In this document: piece after piece, positions 32,931 to 48,110 of the stretch | How positions within the stretch are numbered: position 1 is the first letter of the stretch | Layout of the letters: each line of letters opens with the position of its first letter | DNA from: Chondrosia reniformis | Lineage: Eukaryota; Porifera; Demospongiae; Chondrillida; Chondrillidae | Reading direction: 5' to 3' | Assembly (NCBI GenBank): GCA_947172415.1 | Contig: OX359192.1 | Span: 4,094,501-4,158,500, forward strand | Length of the DNA: 64,000 bases | Program-made: the position numbers and the translations under genes | The notes under the pieces: generated by a model | What the model saw: only the letters and a program-made list of their open reading frames with translations | What the model was told of the DNA's origin: nothing | The model's database searches: none

Positions 32931-35900
32931 GCATATAACATATATACAATATATATTACATATAAGATATATAATACATATATATTATGCATGCTTTATT
33001 TTCTTTTTTCAGGACCCAACCTGGTATTGAACCAGGACATCCTCGTACCTTGTATCCAGACGATGTTATCCGTAACACCATCGGCCACGTGAGTTCCACA
33101 ATATATGTTGTAAATGAAGTCCTATTTATATACCACTCACTTTTGACTCTACGTATATATGCAATATATAAGATTTATAATATGCATATAAGTTATATGC
33201 AATATATATTACATATAAGATATATAATACATATATGTTGTTTTCTTTTTTTTTTTCTTTTTTCAGGCCACAACCTGGTTTTGAACCAGGACATCCTCGT
33301 ACCTTTAAGTCCTATTTATATAACACTCACTTTTGACTCTACATATATATGCAATATATAAGATATATAATATGCATAATATGCATATAAGATATATACA
33401 ATATATATTACATATAAGATATATAATACATATATAAGTTGTTGGTTTTTTTTTCAGGACCCAACCTGGTGTTTAACTAGGGCAGCCTCGTACCTTGTAT
33501 CCAGACGATGTCATCCGTAAAACCATCGGTCACGTGGGTCACCCAATATATGTTGTAAATGAAGTCCAATTAATATTCCGCACACTTTTGACTTTACATA
33601 TATATGCAATATATATTGCATATAAGATATATAAAACATATATATTTTGCATGCTTTTTTTTTCTTTTTTCATACCACAACCTAGTATTGAACCAGGACA
33701 TCCTCGTACCTTCTATCCAGACAATGTCATCCGTAACACCATCTGTTACGTGGGTCACCGAATATATGTTGTAAAAAAGTCCTATTTATATACCACTCAC
33801 TTTTGACTCTACATATATATGCAATATATATATATATATAATATGCATATAAGATATATACAATATATATTACATATAAGATATATTCTTTTTTTTCTTT
33901 TTTTCTTTATTCAGGACCCAACCTTTTCTTGAACCAGGAACCAGGGCATCCTTGTACCTTGTATCCAGACGGTGTCATCTGTAACACCATCGATCACCTG
34001 GGTTCCCCAATATATGTTTTAAATGAAGTCCTATTTATATACCACTCACTTTTGATTCTACATATATATGCAATATATAAGATTTATAATATGCAAAGAA
34101 GTTATATAGAATATATATTACATATAAGATATATAATACATATATAAGTTGTTTTCTTTTATCTTTTTTTCTTTTTTCAGGACCCAACCTGGTATTGAAC
34201 TAGGGCATCCTCCGACCTTGTATCCAGACGATGTCATCCGAAACACCATCGGTCACGTGGGTCACCCAATATATGTTGTAAATGTAGGCCTATTTATATA
34301 CCACTCACTTTTGACTCTACATATATATGCAATATATATATATATATATATAATATGCATATAAGATATATACAGCATATAAGATATATAAAACTTATAT
34401 ATTATGTATGCTTTTTTCTTTTTTCACGACCCAACTTGGTATTGAACCAGGACATCCTCGTACCTTGTATCCAGACAATGTTATCCGTAACACTATCGGT
34501 CACATGGGTTCCACAATATATGTTGTAAATGAAATCCTATTTATGTACCACTCACTTTTGACTGTACATATATATGCAATATTTGTATATATAATATGCA
34601 TATAAGATATATACAATATATATTACACATAAGATATATAATAAATGTATAAGATATATGCTTTTTTTCTTTTTTTCTTTATTCAGGACCCAACCTTTTA
34701 TTCAACCGGGGCATCCTCATACCCTGTATCCAGACGGTGTCATCCGTAACACCATCGGTCACCTGGGTCCCCAAATATACTTTGTAAATGAAGTCCTATT
34801 TATATACCACTCACTTTTGACTCTACATATATATGCAATATATATGCAATATATATAATATGCATATAAGATATATACAATATATATTACATGTAAGATA
34901 TATAATACATATATAAGTTGTATGTTTTATTTCTTTTTTTCAGGACCACAATATATGTTGTAAATGAAGTCCTAATTATATACCACTCACTTTTGACTCT
35001 GCATATATATGCAATATATATTTATATAGAATATACATATAAGATATATACAATATATATTACATATAAGATATATAATAAATGTATAAGATATATACTT
35101 TTTTCTTTTTTTCTTTATTCAGGACCTAACTTTTATTGAACCAGGGCATCCTCGTACCCTGTATCCAGACGATGCCATCCGTAACACCATCGGTCACCTG
35201 GGTCCCCCTATATATTTTGTAAATGAAGTCCTATTTATATACCACTCACTTTTGACTCTACATATATATGCAATATATATAATATACATGTAAGATATAT
35301 ATAATATACATTACATATAAGATATATAATACATATATAAGATGTGTGCTTTTTTCCATTTTTTCTTTTTTCAGGACCCAACCTGGTATTGAACCAGGGC
35401 ATCCTCGTACGACGATGTTATCCGTAACATCATCGGTCATGTGGGTTCCACAATATATCTTTTAAAAGAAGTCCTATTTATATACCACACACTTTTGACT
35501 CTACATATATATGCAATATATATATTTATATATATATATATATATATATATTATGCATATGACATATATACAATATATGTTACATATAAGATATATAATA
35601 CATATATATTATGCATGCTTTATTTTCTTTTTTCAGGACCCAACCAGGTATTGAACCAGGACATCCTCGTACCTTGTATCCAGACGATGTTATCCGTAAC
35701 ACCATCGGTCACGTGGGTTCCACAATATATGTTGTAAATGAAGTCCTATTCATATACCACTCAGTTTTGACTCTACGTATATATGCAATATATAAGATTT
35801 ATAATATGCAAATAAGTTATATGCAATATATATTACATATAAGATATATAATACATATATGTTGTTTTGTTGTTTCTTTTTTCTTTATTCAGGCCACAAC

Positions 35901-38900
35901 CTGGTATTGAACCAAGACATCCTCGTACCTTGTATCCAGACAATGTCATCCGTAACACCATCGGTCACGTGGGTCACCCAATATATGTTGTAAATTAAGT
36001 CCTATTTATATACCACTCACTCTTGACTCTACATATATATGCAATATATAAGATATATAATATACATATAAGATATATACAATATATATTACATATAAGA
36101 TATATAATACATATATAAATTGTTGGGTTTTTTTCAAGACCCAACCTGGTATTGAACTAGGGCAGCCTCGTACCTTGTATCCGGACGATGTCATCCGTAA
36201 AACCATTGGTCACGTGGGTCACCCAATATATGTTGTAAATGAAGTCCTATTTATATACCACTCACTTTTGACTTTACATATATATGTAATATATATATAT
36301 ATAATATGCATATAAGAAATATACAATATATATTGCATAAAAGATATATTAAACATATATATTAGGCATGCTTTTTTTCTTTTTTCAGGCCACAACCTAG
36401 TATTGAACCAGGACATCCTCGTACGTTGTATCCAGACAATGTCATCCGTAACACCATCTGTTACGTGGGTTCCACAATATATGTTGTAAATGAAGTCCTA
36501 ATTATATACCACTCACTTTTGACTCTACATATATATGCAATATATATATATATAGAATATACATATAAGATATATACAATATATATTACATATAAGATAT
36601 ATAATAAATGTATAAAATATATGCTTTTTTTCTTTTTTTGTTTATTCAGGTCCCAACCTTTTATTGAACCAGGAACCAGGGCATCCTCGTACCTTGTATC
36701 CAGACGATGTCATCTGTAACACCATCGGTCACCTGGGTCCCCCAATATATGTTTTAAATGAAGTCCTATTTATATACCACTCACTTTTGACTCTACATAT
36801 ATATGCAATATATATATGTATATCTATAATATGCATATAAGATATATACAATATATATTACATATAAGATATATAATATATATATAAGATGTGTGCTTTT
36901 TTCCTTTTTTTCTTTTTTCAAGACCAAACCTGGTATTGAACCTAGGCATACTCGTACGACGATGTTATCCGTAACATCATCGGTCACGTGGGTTCCACAA
37001 TATTTCTTTTAAAAGAAGTCCTATTTATATACCACACACTTTTGACTCTACATATATATGCAATATATATATTTATATATATATATATATATATTATGCA
37101 TATGACATATATACAATATATGTTATATATAAGATATATAATACATATATATTATGCATGCTTTATTTTCTTTTTTCAGGACCCAACCTTGTATTGAACC
37201 AGGACATCCTCGTACCTTGTATCCAGACGATGTTATCCGTAACACCATCGGTCACGTGGGTTCCACAATATATGTTGTAAATGAAGTCCTATTCATATAC
37301 CACTCACTTTTGACTCTACGTATATATGCAATATATAAGATTTATAATATGCATATAAGTTATATGCAATATATATTACATATAAGATATATAATACATA
37401 TATGTTGTTTCTTTTTTCTTTTTTCAGACCACAACCTGGTATTGAACCAGGACATCCTCATACCTTGTATCCAGACAATGTCATCCGTAACACCATCGGT
37501 CACGTGGGTCACCCAGTATATGTTGTAAATTAAGTCCTATTTATATACCACTCACTTTTGACTCTACATATATATGCAATATATATATTTATATATATAT
37601 ATATATATATTATGCATATGACATATATACAATATATGTTATATATAAGATATATAATACATATATATTATGCATGCTTTATTTTCTTTTTTCAGGACCC
37701 AACCTTGTATTGAACCAGGACATCCTCGTACCTTGTATCCAGACGATGTTATCCGTAACACCATCGGTCACGTGGGTTCCACAATATTTCTTTTAAAAGA
37801 AGTCCTATTTATATACCACACACTTTTGACTCTACATATATATGCAATATATATATTTATATATATATATATATATATATTATGCATATGACATATATAC
37901 AATATATGTTACATATAAGATATATAATACATATATATTATGCATGCTTTATTTTCTTTTTTCAGGACCCAACCTGGTATTGAACCAGGACATCCTCGTA
38001 CCTTGTATCCAGACGATGTTATCCGTAACACCATCGGTCACGTGGGTTCCACAATATATGTTGTAAATGAAGTCCTATTCATATACCACTCACTTTTGAC
38101 TCTACGTATATATGCAATATATAAGATTTATAATATGCATATAAGTTATATGCAATATATATTACATATAAGATATATAATACATATATGTTGTTTCTTT
38201 TTTCTTTTTTCAGACCACAACCTGGTATTGAACCAGGACATCCTCATACCTTGTATCCAGACAATGTCATCCGTAACACCATCGGTCACGTGGGTCACCC
38301 AGTATATGTTGTAAATTAAGTCCTATTTATATACCACTCACTTTTGACTCTACATATATATGCAATATATATATTTATATATATATATATATATATTATG
38401 CATATGACATATATACAATATATGTTATATATAAGATATATAATACATATATATTATGCATGCTTTATTTTCTTTTTTCAGGACCCAACCTTGTATTGAA
38501 CCAGGACATCCTCGTACCTTGTATCCAGACGATGTTATCCGTAACACCATCGGTCACGTGGGTTCCACAATATTTCTTTTAAAAGAAGTCCTATTTATAT
38601 ACCACACACTTTTGACTCTACATATATATGCAATATATATATTTATATATATATATATATATATATTATGCATATGACATATATACAATATATGTTACAT
38701 ATAAGATATATAATACATATATATTATGCATGCTTTATTTTCTTTTTTCAGGACCCAACCTGGTATTGAACCAGGACATCCTCGTACCTTGTATCCAGAC
38801 GATGTTATCCGTAACACCATCGGTCACGTGGGTTCCACAATATATGTTGTAAATGAAGTCCTATTCATATACCACTCACTTTTGACTCTACGTATATATG

Positions 38901-41744
38901 CAATATATAAGATTTAAAATATGCATATAAGTTATATGCAATATATATTACATATAAGATATATAATACATATATGTTGTTTCTTTTTTCTTTTTTCAGA
39001 CCACAACCTGGTATTGAACCAGGACATCCTCATACCTTGTATCCAGACAATGTCATTCGTAACACCATCGGTCACGTGGATCACCCAGTATATGTTGTAA
39101 ATTAAGTCCTATTTATATACCACTCACTTTTGACTCTACATATATATGCAATATATAAGATATATAATATGCATATAAGATATATACAATATATATTACA
39201 TATAAGATATATAATACATATATAAATTGTTGGGTTTTTTTTCAGGACCCAACCTGGTATTGAACTAGGGCAGCCTCGTCTTTTGTATCCAGACGATGTC
39301 ATCCGTAACACCATCGGTAACGTCGGTCACTCAATATATGTTGTAAATGAAGTCCTATTTATATACCGCACACTTTTGACTTTACATATATATGCAATAT
39401 ATATATATATAATATGCATATAAGATATATACACTATATATTACATATAAGATATATAATATATATATAAGATGTGTGCTTTTTTCCTTTTTTTCTTTTT
39501 TCAAGACCAAACCTGGTATTGAACCTAGGCATACTCGTACGACGATGTTATCCGTAACATCATCGGTCACGTGGGTTCCACAATATTTCTTTTAAAAGAA
39601 GTCCTATTTATATACCACACACTTTTGACTCTACATATATATGCAATATATATATTTATATATATATATATATATATATTATGCATATGACATATATACA
39701 ATATATGTTACATATAAGATATATAATACATATATATTATGCATGCTTTATTTTCTTTTTTCAGGACCCAACCTGGTATTGAACCAGGACATCCTCGTAC
39801 CTTGTATCCAGACGATGTTATCCGTAACACCATCGGTCACGTGGGTTCCACAATATATGTTGTAAATGAAGTCCTATTCATATACCACTCACTTTTGACT
39901 CTACGTATATATGCAATATATAAGATTTAAAATATGCATATAAGTTATATGCAATATATATTACATATAAGATATATAATACATATATGTTGTTTCTTTT
40001 TTCTTTTTTCAGACCACAACCTGGTATTGAACCAGGACATCCTCATACCTTGTATCCAGACAATGTCATTCGTAACACCATCGGTCACGTGGATCACCCA
40101 GTATATGTTGTAAATTAAGTCCTATTTATATACCACTCACTTTTGACTCTACATATATATGCAATATATAAGATATATAATATGCATATAAGATATATAC
40201 AATATATATTACATATAAGATATATAATACATATATAAATTGTTGGGTTTTTTTTCAGGACCCAACCTGGTATTGAACTAGGGCAGCCTCGTATTTTGTA
40301 TCCAGACGATGTCATCCGTAACACCATCGGTAACGTCGGTCACTCAATATATGTTGTAAATGAAGTCCTATTTATATACCGCACACTTTTGACTTTACAT
40401 ATATATGCAATATATATATATATAATATGCATATAAGATATATACAATATATATTGCATATAAGATATATTAAACATATATATTATGCATGCTTTTTTTC
40501 TTTTTTCAGGCCACAACCTAGTATTGAACCAGGACATCCTCGTACCTTGTATCCAGACAATATTATCCGTAACACCATCTGTTACGTGGGTTCCACAATA
40601 TATGTTGTAAATGAAGTCCTAATTATATACCACTCACTTTTGACTCTACATATATATGCAATATATATATATATAGAATATACATATAAGATATATACAA
40701 TATATATTACATATAAGATATATAATAAATGTATAAGATATATGCTTTTTTTCTTTTTTTGTTTATTCAGGTCCCAACCTTTTATTGAACCAGGAACCAG
40801 GGCATCCTCGTACCTTGTATCCAGACGATGTCATCTGTAACACCATCGGTCAAGTGGGTCCCCCAATATATGTTTTAAATGAAGTCCTATTTATATACCA
40901 CTCACTTTTGACTCTACATATATATGCAATATATATATGTATATCTATAATATGCATATAAGATATATACAATATATATTACATATAAGATATATAATAT
41001 ATATATAAGATGTGTGCTTTTTTCCTTTTTTTCTTTTTTCAAGACCCAACCTGGTATTGAACCTAGGCACACTCGTACGACGATGTTATCCGTAACATCA
41101 TCGGTCACGTGGGTTCCACAATATATCTTGTAAATGAAGTCCTATTTATATATATACCACTCACTTTTGATTCTACATATATATGCAATATATAAGATTT
41201 ATAATATGCATATAAGTTATATAGAATATATATTACATATAAGATATATAATACATATATAAGTTGTTTTCTTTTTTCTTTTTTTCTTTTTTCAGGACCC
41301 AACCTGGTATTGAACTAGGGCATCCTCCGACCTTGTATCCAGACGATGTCATCCGAAACACCATCGGTCACGTGGGTCACCCAATATATGTTGTAAATGA
41401 AGGCCTATTTATATACCACTCACTTTTAACTCTACATATATATACAATATATATATATATAATATGCATATAAGATATATAATACTTATATGTTATGTAT
41501 GCTTTTTTTCTTTTTTCAGGATCCAACCTGGTATTGAACCAGGACATCCTTGTACCTTGTATCCAGACAATGTTATCCGTAACACTATCGGTCAAATGGG
41601 TTCCACAATATATGTTGTAAATGAAGTCCTATTTATATACCACTCACTTTTGACTCTATATATATATGCAATATATATGTATATAGTATGCATATAAGAT
41701 ATATACAATATATATTACATATAAGATATATAATATAAGGTACG
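31086..41744 (-). repeat. Satellite array 1, segment 6 (longest uninterrupted block)
   Basis: About 43 monomers with no insertion. Both long and short tRNA-like subtypes occur. A typical short-type unit begins at 31504 and a typical long-type unit at 33010. The array stops inside the AT-rich block at about 41744. Confidence 0.9.
36200..41108 (-). repeat. Higher-order repeats within the satellite
   Basis: Near-identical multi-monomer blocks recur at fixed offsets: 786 bp (37154-38313 region repeated at 37940 and 38726), 1013 bp (38726-39314 region at 39739-40327) and about 4121 bp (36219-36987 region at 40340-41108). These are 3-, 4- and roughly 17-monomer units, the mark of recent unequal exchange or amplification. 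Confidence 0.8.
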
Positions 41745-41926
41745 TACACACATGTCTATTACTTGCATACGTACATAATACATATTGTATATACTACAGT
41801 ATATTTACTGCAAAGGGGAGTTTATTGTACTTAAGCCTCTGCTAGGCAATCATTGCAAACAATAAACATCACTGGTTTCCACAAATAGGACTTCGGTCCC
41901 CCAGCCAAGTAGACGATTGTCACTTA
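41745..41926. other. Unassigned spacer between array 1 and helicase remnant
   Basis: AT-rich, no ORF or structure that I can support. Confidence 0.5.
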
Positions 41927-44017
41927 GTTGGTTGGTACCAACTGTCCCCTGTAAATGGACATTATATATTCAGCAGTGCAAAGGTGCCATCAAGGAGGCT
42001 TGCATCCCATTTGTGGAAAGACTTCTTCAGTATGATTGAATTGGAAGATAACATACGCCAGCACAATGATCAGTCTTTCTCATCACTGCTGAATAGAATT
42101 CGAATAGGAGACCACACTCAGGAAGACATTGCCATCTTAGCAACTCGCAAGACATCAGACAATCAAGTGGATCTTTCGTCATCACCATTTTACAATGCAC
42201 TTAGACTGTTCCCTCGGGTTTCTGAATGTGACCTCTCTAATGACCAGGAGCTGCACAAATTGACTTCTGCAACAGTGCAGTTGTTTGAAGCATCACATGT
42301 GATTTTGGAGAGTCGCAGATGCACACATGGGGCAGTATCCTATGAGCATATACGAGAAGAACTCATTCCCAATGATGACAAAGAGTGTGGTGGCTTACCA
42401 AGGCGTTTGAAACTGGCTGTTGGGTCGGAAATTATTTTGAGAAGAAACATAAAATGCGGAGATGGACTTGTGAATGGTGCTCGAGGTATCATAGTAGGAT
42501 TTAAATGGCCAGGAAACGTAAAAAATCAACCAAGCCCAGGTGCACTACCTGAGTATGTTCTTATCAAATTTCATGATCCTCGAGTTGGACAACTAAACAA
42601 AGTTCCAATTGAAAATGGACACCAGGAAGTGGTGCCAATTGAACCAATGTCAGTCAGGTTCTATGGACGACAGGGTACTGTGCTTCAGAGAACACAGTTA
42701 CCTCTCATTCTTTGTTTGGCTGCTACTCTACACAAGGTTCAAGGTCTGTCATTAGATGCAGCTGTGCTGGACCTGGGAGAAAAAGTGTTCGAACCAGGGA
42801 TGGCATATGTGGCCTTGAGTCGTGTTAGGACTCTAAATGGCATGGCTCTATCAAGCTTTGAACCACAGAAGGTCAAGGCTAACAAACGAGTGCATGCAGA
42901 AATGGCCAGGTTACGGAAGAGAAGTGGTTCACATGATACATCAGACAATGAGTCACAAACATCCCACCTCTTGGTGCACAGTAGTTCCTCTCTATCCAAC
43001 AAACCCAATCAACCAATGACCAGTTCCGTTCCTGTCGTTGCTACTCCAGTACCCTCAGTGCAGAGGAATTCTTCTCCACCCATCCAAACCAACTCGCCAA
43101 CCAAATCTGCTCCAGGTACACACATGCCCTCGGTGCAGAATAATTCTTCTTTAATAATCCAACCCCAGACCCCAATCATTTCTGTTCCCCATGTTGCTTC
43201 ACCAGTACTGTCACTTCAAGAAGAGTTAGAAACTATGGTGAACTGTGAAAATCCGGCTACTGATTTGATCAGCAATTGGGCAAAGTGTCATGAGGGTGAT
43301 ATTACAGCTACTTTGATAGAAGTAAATCAGCCATCCCGTGCAATTCTCAGCAGCTTCCACAGTACAAATGTTGGCGTGAGGGAAAAACTTTTACCTGCCT
43401 TTACATTGTTTTATGTTCCAGTGTACACTACAGGAAGTGGAAACTGCATGTACAACATGATTTCATTAACCCTTACTGGAACAGAGCAGTACATGTCTCA
43501 CTTGAGGTTGCTGACTGCCTACAGCCTCATTACACATCGAGAACATATGTTTGAGGTCATTCAACCAACTGCAAGAATTCTTCTACCCTTAAATGGACAA
43601 AGTGCAGCTTCAGTTTTTAAGGAAGCAGAAATTCAGTGGTTGGACCTCATTCGCAGTTCACTACAAGATGGATCCTGGGGGAATCAATTTCATTTACACG
43701 CCCTCTCTATTGGTTTGGAGAGGTCAATTTTCCTGTATGGAGTTATGCATAACAGAACGGTTCAACATCAAGGCAGGCAGTTGCAACGCATTGATGTGAC
43801 TACTTCAGCAGCTGAATTACAGAACCTCTTTGATGCTAAAGACAAGCGACTGAACAACAGCATTATTTACCATCCAAATGTGGAAAAATATTCCCCACTT
43901 TTAGGATTCTTTGATGCAAGCCACTTCACTGCTATTTTACCATCAAATGCATCACGTAACTCCACAGAATGTTCTCCATTCACCACCTTTGCCTCCCTCT
44001 GGACTCCTGAGGAATGA
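41927..44017 (+). pseudogene. 5'-truncated Helitron-type PIF1 helicase-OTU
   Basis: Homology to the protein at 3-2729 begins at about VGWYQLSPVNG (41927) and runs to the same C-terminal end (TPEE). The Walker A and B motifs are missing, so it cannot be a working helicase as it stands; the usual GDLYQ is altered to GWYQ at the break. The later helicase motifs (HKVQGLSLDAA, VALSRVRT) and the OTU domain remain uninterrupted over about 690 codons. In the OTU motif the usual DGNC reads SGNC (Cys codon at 43445), so the aspartate is lost; the SHFTA histidine is kept at 43922. Divergence from the first copy shows a distinct element. An upstream exon elsewhere cannot be excluded. Stop TGA 44015-44017. 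Confidence 0.82.
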
Positions 44018-45232
44018 TATCTAGAGTGTGTGTTTCAATAACTATCTAACTATTTATGACAATCTTTGGAAGTGACATACGTTAATGGTACATGCAAATA
44101 TGGCTAGCTGCCAAAGCGTGATGTATATGACAGTGGGCGGAATACCTTTTATCATGACATTGATATTGGCAAAAGAGAGAGACCCAGATTGTGTTAGACT
44201 AGCATTTTGAGCAGTCATATTTTTAAGAATCTCACTTAACTTTAATTGACATTTAACAAAATAAACTTTTTGTTTAGTTTCTATTACAAGTGGCATAATG
44301 ATGATCCAGTGATGACTATATATACATACATTAGTATTACAAGGTCAACAGAACAAGTAATTTACAAAATTGTATGTAACAAATCTCCCTATTATAATAT
44401 AATGAATAATTGAAACTATTTGTTTTGGATTACGTACACAAATATGAATTTAACATTTTACCGTTTTAATAATTAATAGACGATTGTACAACAAAAAAGA
44501 AGAGACATTTCGGTATGAATTTAAATTTTACATAATAGATAGGTATACACATAGTTAATGCGTTGGTATAATTATTTATTTAATCGCTATATGTATAATT
44601 GTATAATTATATGTGTTATTGTATATTATATGTGTGTTTATATATATTTGTGTTTATATAGTATATGTGTAATTATATTGTATATATTTGCACATGCATA
44701 TGCATGTCTTTTACACATTTTCATGTGACTGATACATGCCTTTGTAAAGTATGTGTGTAGTAGCTGACACTCTCCTGCACAATTTAGCAGGATAATAGGT
44801 GTTAGAGCTACTACTTATAACAGACTAAGTAAGATCTGTTCATGAATGTATTAGCATTCTACAAACTTAGACAAAATGTCTTCATGTTTGTGCAACTTTT
44901 GCACACTATATTAGTGAGTACTTTATGCTCACTTTGTCCAACTAACTGTGTTTGGTTACAGTACATTGATTCTAATTTTACATTTTCCTTTAATGCAGGC
45001 ACTTCCAAGACATGCACTAAACATGTCACACTGGCTACCACAGCCATCTGTACATGCTCCATTACATCCAGGGCTGGTAACAAGCTTACGGGCATCCACT
45101 TGCCCATCGAAAGCAAACACCTCCCTGTGGGATGCATTCATGCCTACCTCTGCGTGGTGCATCCTGGGATCACTCTAGCTATTAAGGTGCTGCTAAATGG
45201 CATGAGTAAAGGTGACATCTATGAAATACGCA
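44018..45232. other. Non-coding tail between helicase remnant and array 2
   Basis: 1.2 kb, AT-rich. Contains an imperfect hairpin at about 44757-44815 (AGTAGCT with AGCTACT, CTCCTGC with GCAGGA). A 214-codon frame starting at 44842 has no recognisable content and runs into the satellite, so I do not call it. Confidence 0.5.
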
Positions 45233-45296
45233 AAGTAGTTCGAGTTTGGATAGGGGCGCCAGGCGCCCCCACGGGTTTTTCAAACTCGAATTACTT
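45233..45296 (+). repeat. Foldback hairpin C at left edge of array 2
   Basis: AAGTAGTTCGAGTTT (45233-45247) with AAACTCGAATTACTT (45282-45296), one mismatch; inner hairpin GGGGCGCC-A-GGCGCCCC. CATTTTTCAGGACCC of the first monomer follows immediately. Confidence 0.83.
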
Positions 45297-45960
45297 GTCA
45301 TTTTTCAGGACCCAACCTGGTATCGAACTAGGGCATCCTCGTACCTTGTATCCAGACAATGTAATCCGTAACACCATCGGTCACGTGGGTCACCTAATAT
45401 ATGTTGTAAAGGAAGTCCTATTTATATACCACACACTTTTGACTCTACATATATATGCAATATATATATATATAATATGCATATAAGATATATACAATAT
45501 ATATTACATATAAGATATATAATACATATATAAGTTGTTTTCTTCTTTTCTTTTTTCAAGACCCAACCTGGTATTGAACCAGGGCATCCTTGTACGACGA
45601 TGTTATCCGTAACACCATCGGCCACGTGGGTTCCACAATGTATCTTGTAAATGAAGTCCTATTTATATACCACTCACTTTTGACTCTACATATATATGCA
45701 ATATATAAGATATATAATATGAATATAAGATATATACAATATATTTTACATATAAGATATATAATACATATATAAATTGTTGGCTTTTTTCTTTTTTCAG
45801 GACTCTACCTGGTATTGAACCAGGACATCCTCGTACCTTGTATCCAGACGATGTTATCCGTGACACCATCGGTCACGTGGGTTCCACAATATATGTTGTA
45901 AATGATGTCCTATTTATATACCACTCACTTTTGACTCTACATATATATGCAATATATATA
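45297..45960 (-). repeat. Satellite array 2, segment 1
   Basis: Nearly three monomers, same orientation as array 1, ending in GCAATATATATA where the MITE inserted. Confidence 0.88.
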
Positions 45961-46814
45961 CAGTGAAACCTCCGAATAACGGACACGCTCGGACCCACCA
46001 TTTTATCCTTTATTCAGAGGTTGTCCTCTTCTCGGAGGTCGGCCCATAACCACCCTCTAAACAACTAATTGTGTAAAAGCAACTAGCTACCAGTTATATA
46101 TGTCATGCGCAAAGTACGGATTCGGACAATCCACGGATTGGCCTGCGCAAAGCGTTAATCCACACTATATTACGGCTCATGATCAAGATCCAAGAGATGC
46201 AATAAATACACACCAACAAGTTATAGGAAGCTACAAACACTAACATTTTACTAACATAACGGTTTACTAACTTAAAGGTTATGCTGGGCACAATCCTCAG
46301 AAGCAGGACTTCCTATTAGATGGTTTGGTACGAGTGGTTTTAGGACAGTTAAAATGAACAACTACCAAATGTATAAATCATTCGCTTAGACCAATCAGGT
46401 TTAAGGTCACTTTTATCGACCTTTGAATAGTTGAAAAGTAGGAGCGCAATGAGCTAGCGGGCAGAACCGAAATTCCCTTGAGACTACTGTACGTACGATC
46501 CGCTGGACATCTGTAGCTATTTTATGTAGCTAGATACTTATGACTTACGTTAATTTTGTTCACTGTACTATTATCGTTTTATCGTATTAGTTTCGTCTCG
46601 TCTTTAGTTTAACTGTCTGCTTTCGGTGGTTAGTATATATTGTCAGAGATCAGTCTGAGGCTTGGTTAGTGTCTGTTGTCCGGAGTTCGGAGGTGCCGCC
46701 ACTCGGAGGTTCGAAATGTCCTAGTTCTATGGCAAAGTCAATCGGGGGCGTAAGATTTGTCCGCTGTACAGAGGTTGTCCGCTTTTTGGAGAGTCCGCTA
46801 ATAGAGATTTACTG
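45961..46814. mobile_element. pogo/Tigger-like MITE copy 2 (uninterrupted)
   Basis: CAGTGAAACCTCCGAATAAC at the left, AATAGAGATTTACTG at the right, TA on both sides. 854 bp, nearly identical to copy 1 and in the same orientation at the same monomer position, and carrying the empty site for the Penelope insertion near 46081. Confidence 0.85.
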
Positions 46815-47710
46815 TATATATAATATGCATATAAGATATATACAATATATATTACATATAAGATATATAATGCATATATAAGTTTTTTTTTTTTCACAAC
46901 CCAACCTGGTATTGAACCAGGACATCCTCGTACGACGATGTTATCCGTAACACCATCGGTCACGTGGGTTCCACAATGTATCTTGTAAATGAAGTCCAAT
47001 TTATATACCACTCACTTTTGTCTCTACATATATATGCAATATATATATATATATAATATGCATATAGGATATATACAATATATATTACATATAAGATATA
47101 TAATACATATAATTGATGTATGCTTTTTTCTTTTTTTTTTCAGGGCCCCACCTGGTATTGAACTATGGTATCCTCGTACGACGATGTTATCCGTAACACC
47201 ATCGGTCACATGGGTTCCACAATGTATCTTGTAAATGAAGTCCTATTTATATACCACTCACTTTTGACTCTACATATATATGCAATATATAAGATATATA
47301 ATATGCATATAAGATATATTCATATATCTTACATATAAGATATATAATACATATATAAGTTGTTGGCTTATTTTCTTTTTCAGGACCCAATCTGGTATTG
47401 AACCAGGGAATCCTCGTACGACGATGTTATCCATAACACCATCGGTCACGTGGGTTCCACCATGTATCCTGTAAATGTAGTCCAATTTATATACCACTCA
47501 CTTTAGACTCTACATTTATATGCAATATATAAGATATATAATATGCATATAAGATATATAATTCATATAATAGATGTATGCTTTTTTCTTTTTTCTTTTT
47601 CAGGACCCCACCTGGTATTGAACCATGGTATCCTCAAACGATGATGTTATCCGTAACACCATCGGTCAAGTGGGTTCCACAATGTATCTTGTAAATGAAG
47701 TCCAATTTAT
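46815..47710 (-). repeat. Satellite array 2, segment 2
   Basis: About four monomers, short subtype dominant. It ends in AATTTAT, continued at 54613 by ATATACC after the next insertion. Confidence 0.88.
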
Positions 47711-47925
47711 CACTGGTACCTTATGACTGTTCCTTAGGGATAGGCTGCCTTATAGCGATCAACACGTAACAAGCGCTAATTAATAAAGAATTTTCGTTTT
47801 CAATCGTTAAGAGTGAATGCGTTATTTAGTGTTATCGTTTACACACCGGAAGAAATCAAAACCGTAACCCAGCGTTACCAGGTATTCAATCTCAAACACT
47901 TGCACGTGGTGTGTGACCAATTGAA

Positions 47926-48110
47926 GCCTCGCCAGCTAGCGATGAAGAAGCCTCGCCAGCCAGCAAAGAAGAAGCCTCGCCAGCGAAGAAGAAGAAGCCT
48001 CGCCAGCAAAGAAGAAGAAGCCTCGCCAGCAAATAAGAAGAAGCCTCGCCAGCGAAGAAGAAGAAGCCTCGCCAGCAAAGAAGAAGAAGCCTCGCCAGCC
48101 AGTGAAGAAT
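47926..48110. repeat. Minisatellite, ~24-27 bp unit
   Basis: GAAGCCTCGCCAGC followed by variable AAAGAAGAA, about seven copies. It produces Lys/Arg/Pro-rich frames on one strand and Leu-rich frames on the other; neither is likely a gene. Confidence 0.85.

Noticed and set aside
3650-41744. CRISPR-like array
   Set aside because: Repeats are ~250 bp, tandem, diverged and in a eukaryotic transposon context; no short repeat/unique spacer pattern.
44842-45486. 214-codon ORF
   Set aside because: Runs through the foldback hairpin into the satellite; no recognisable domain.
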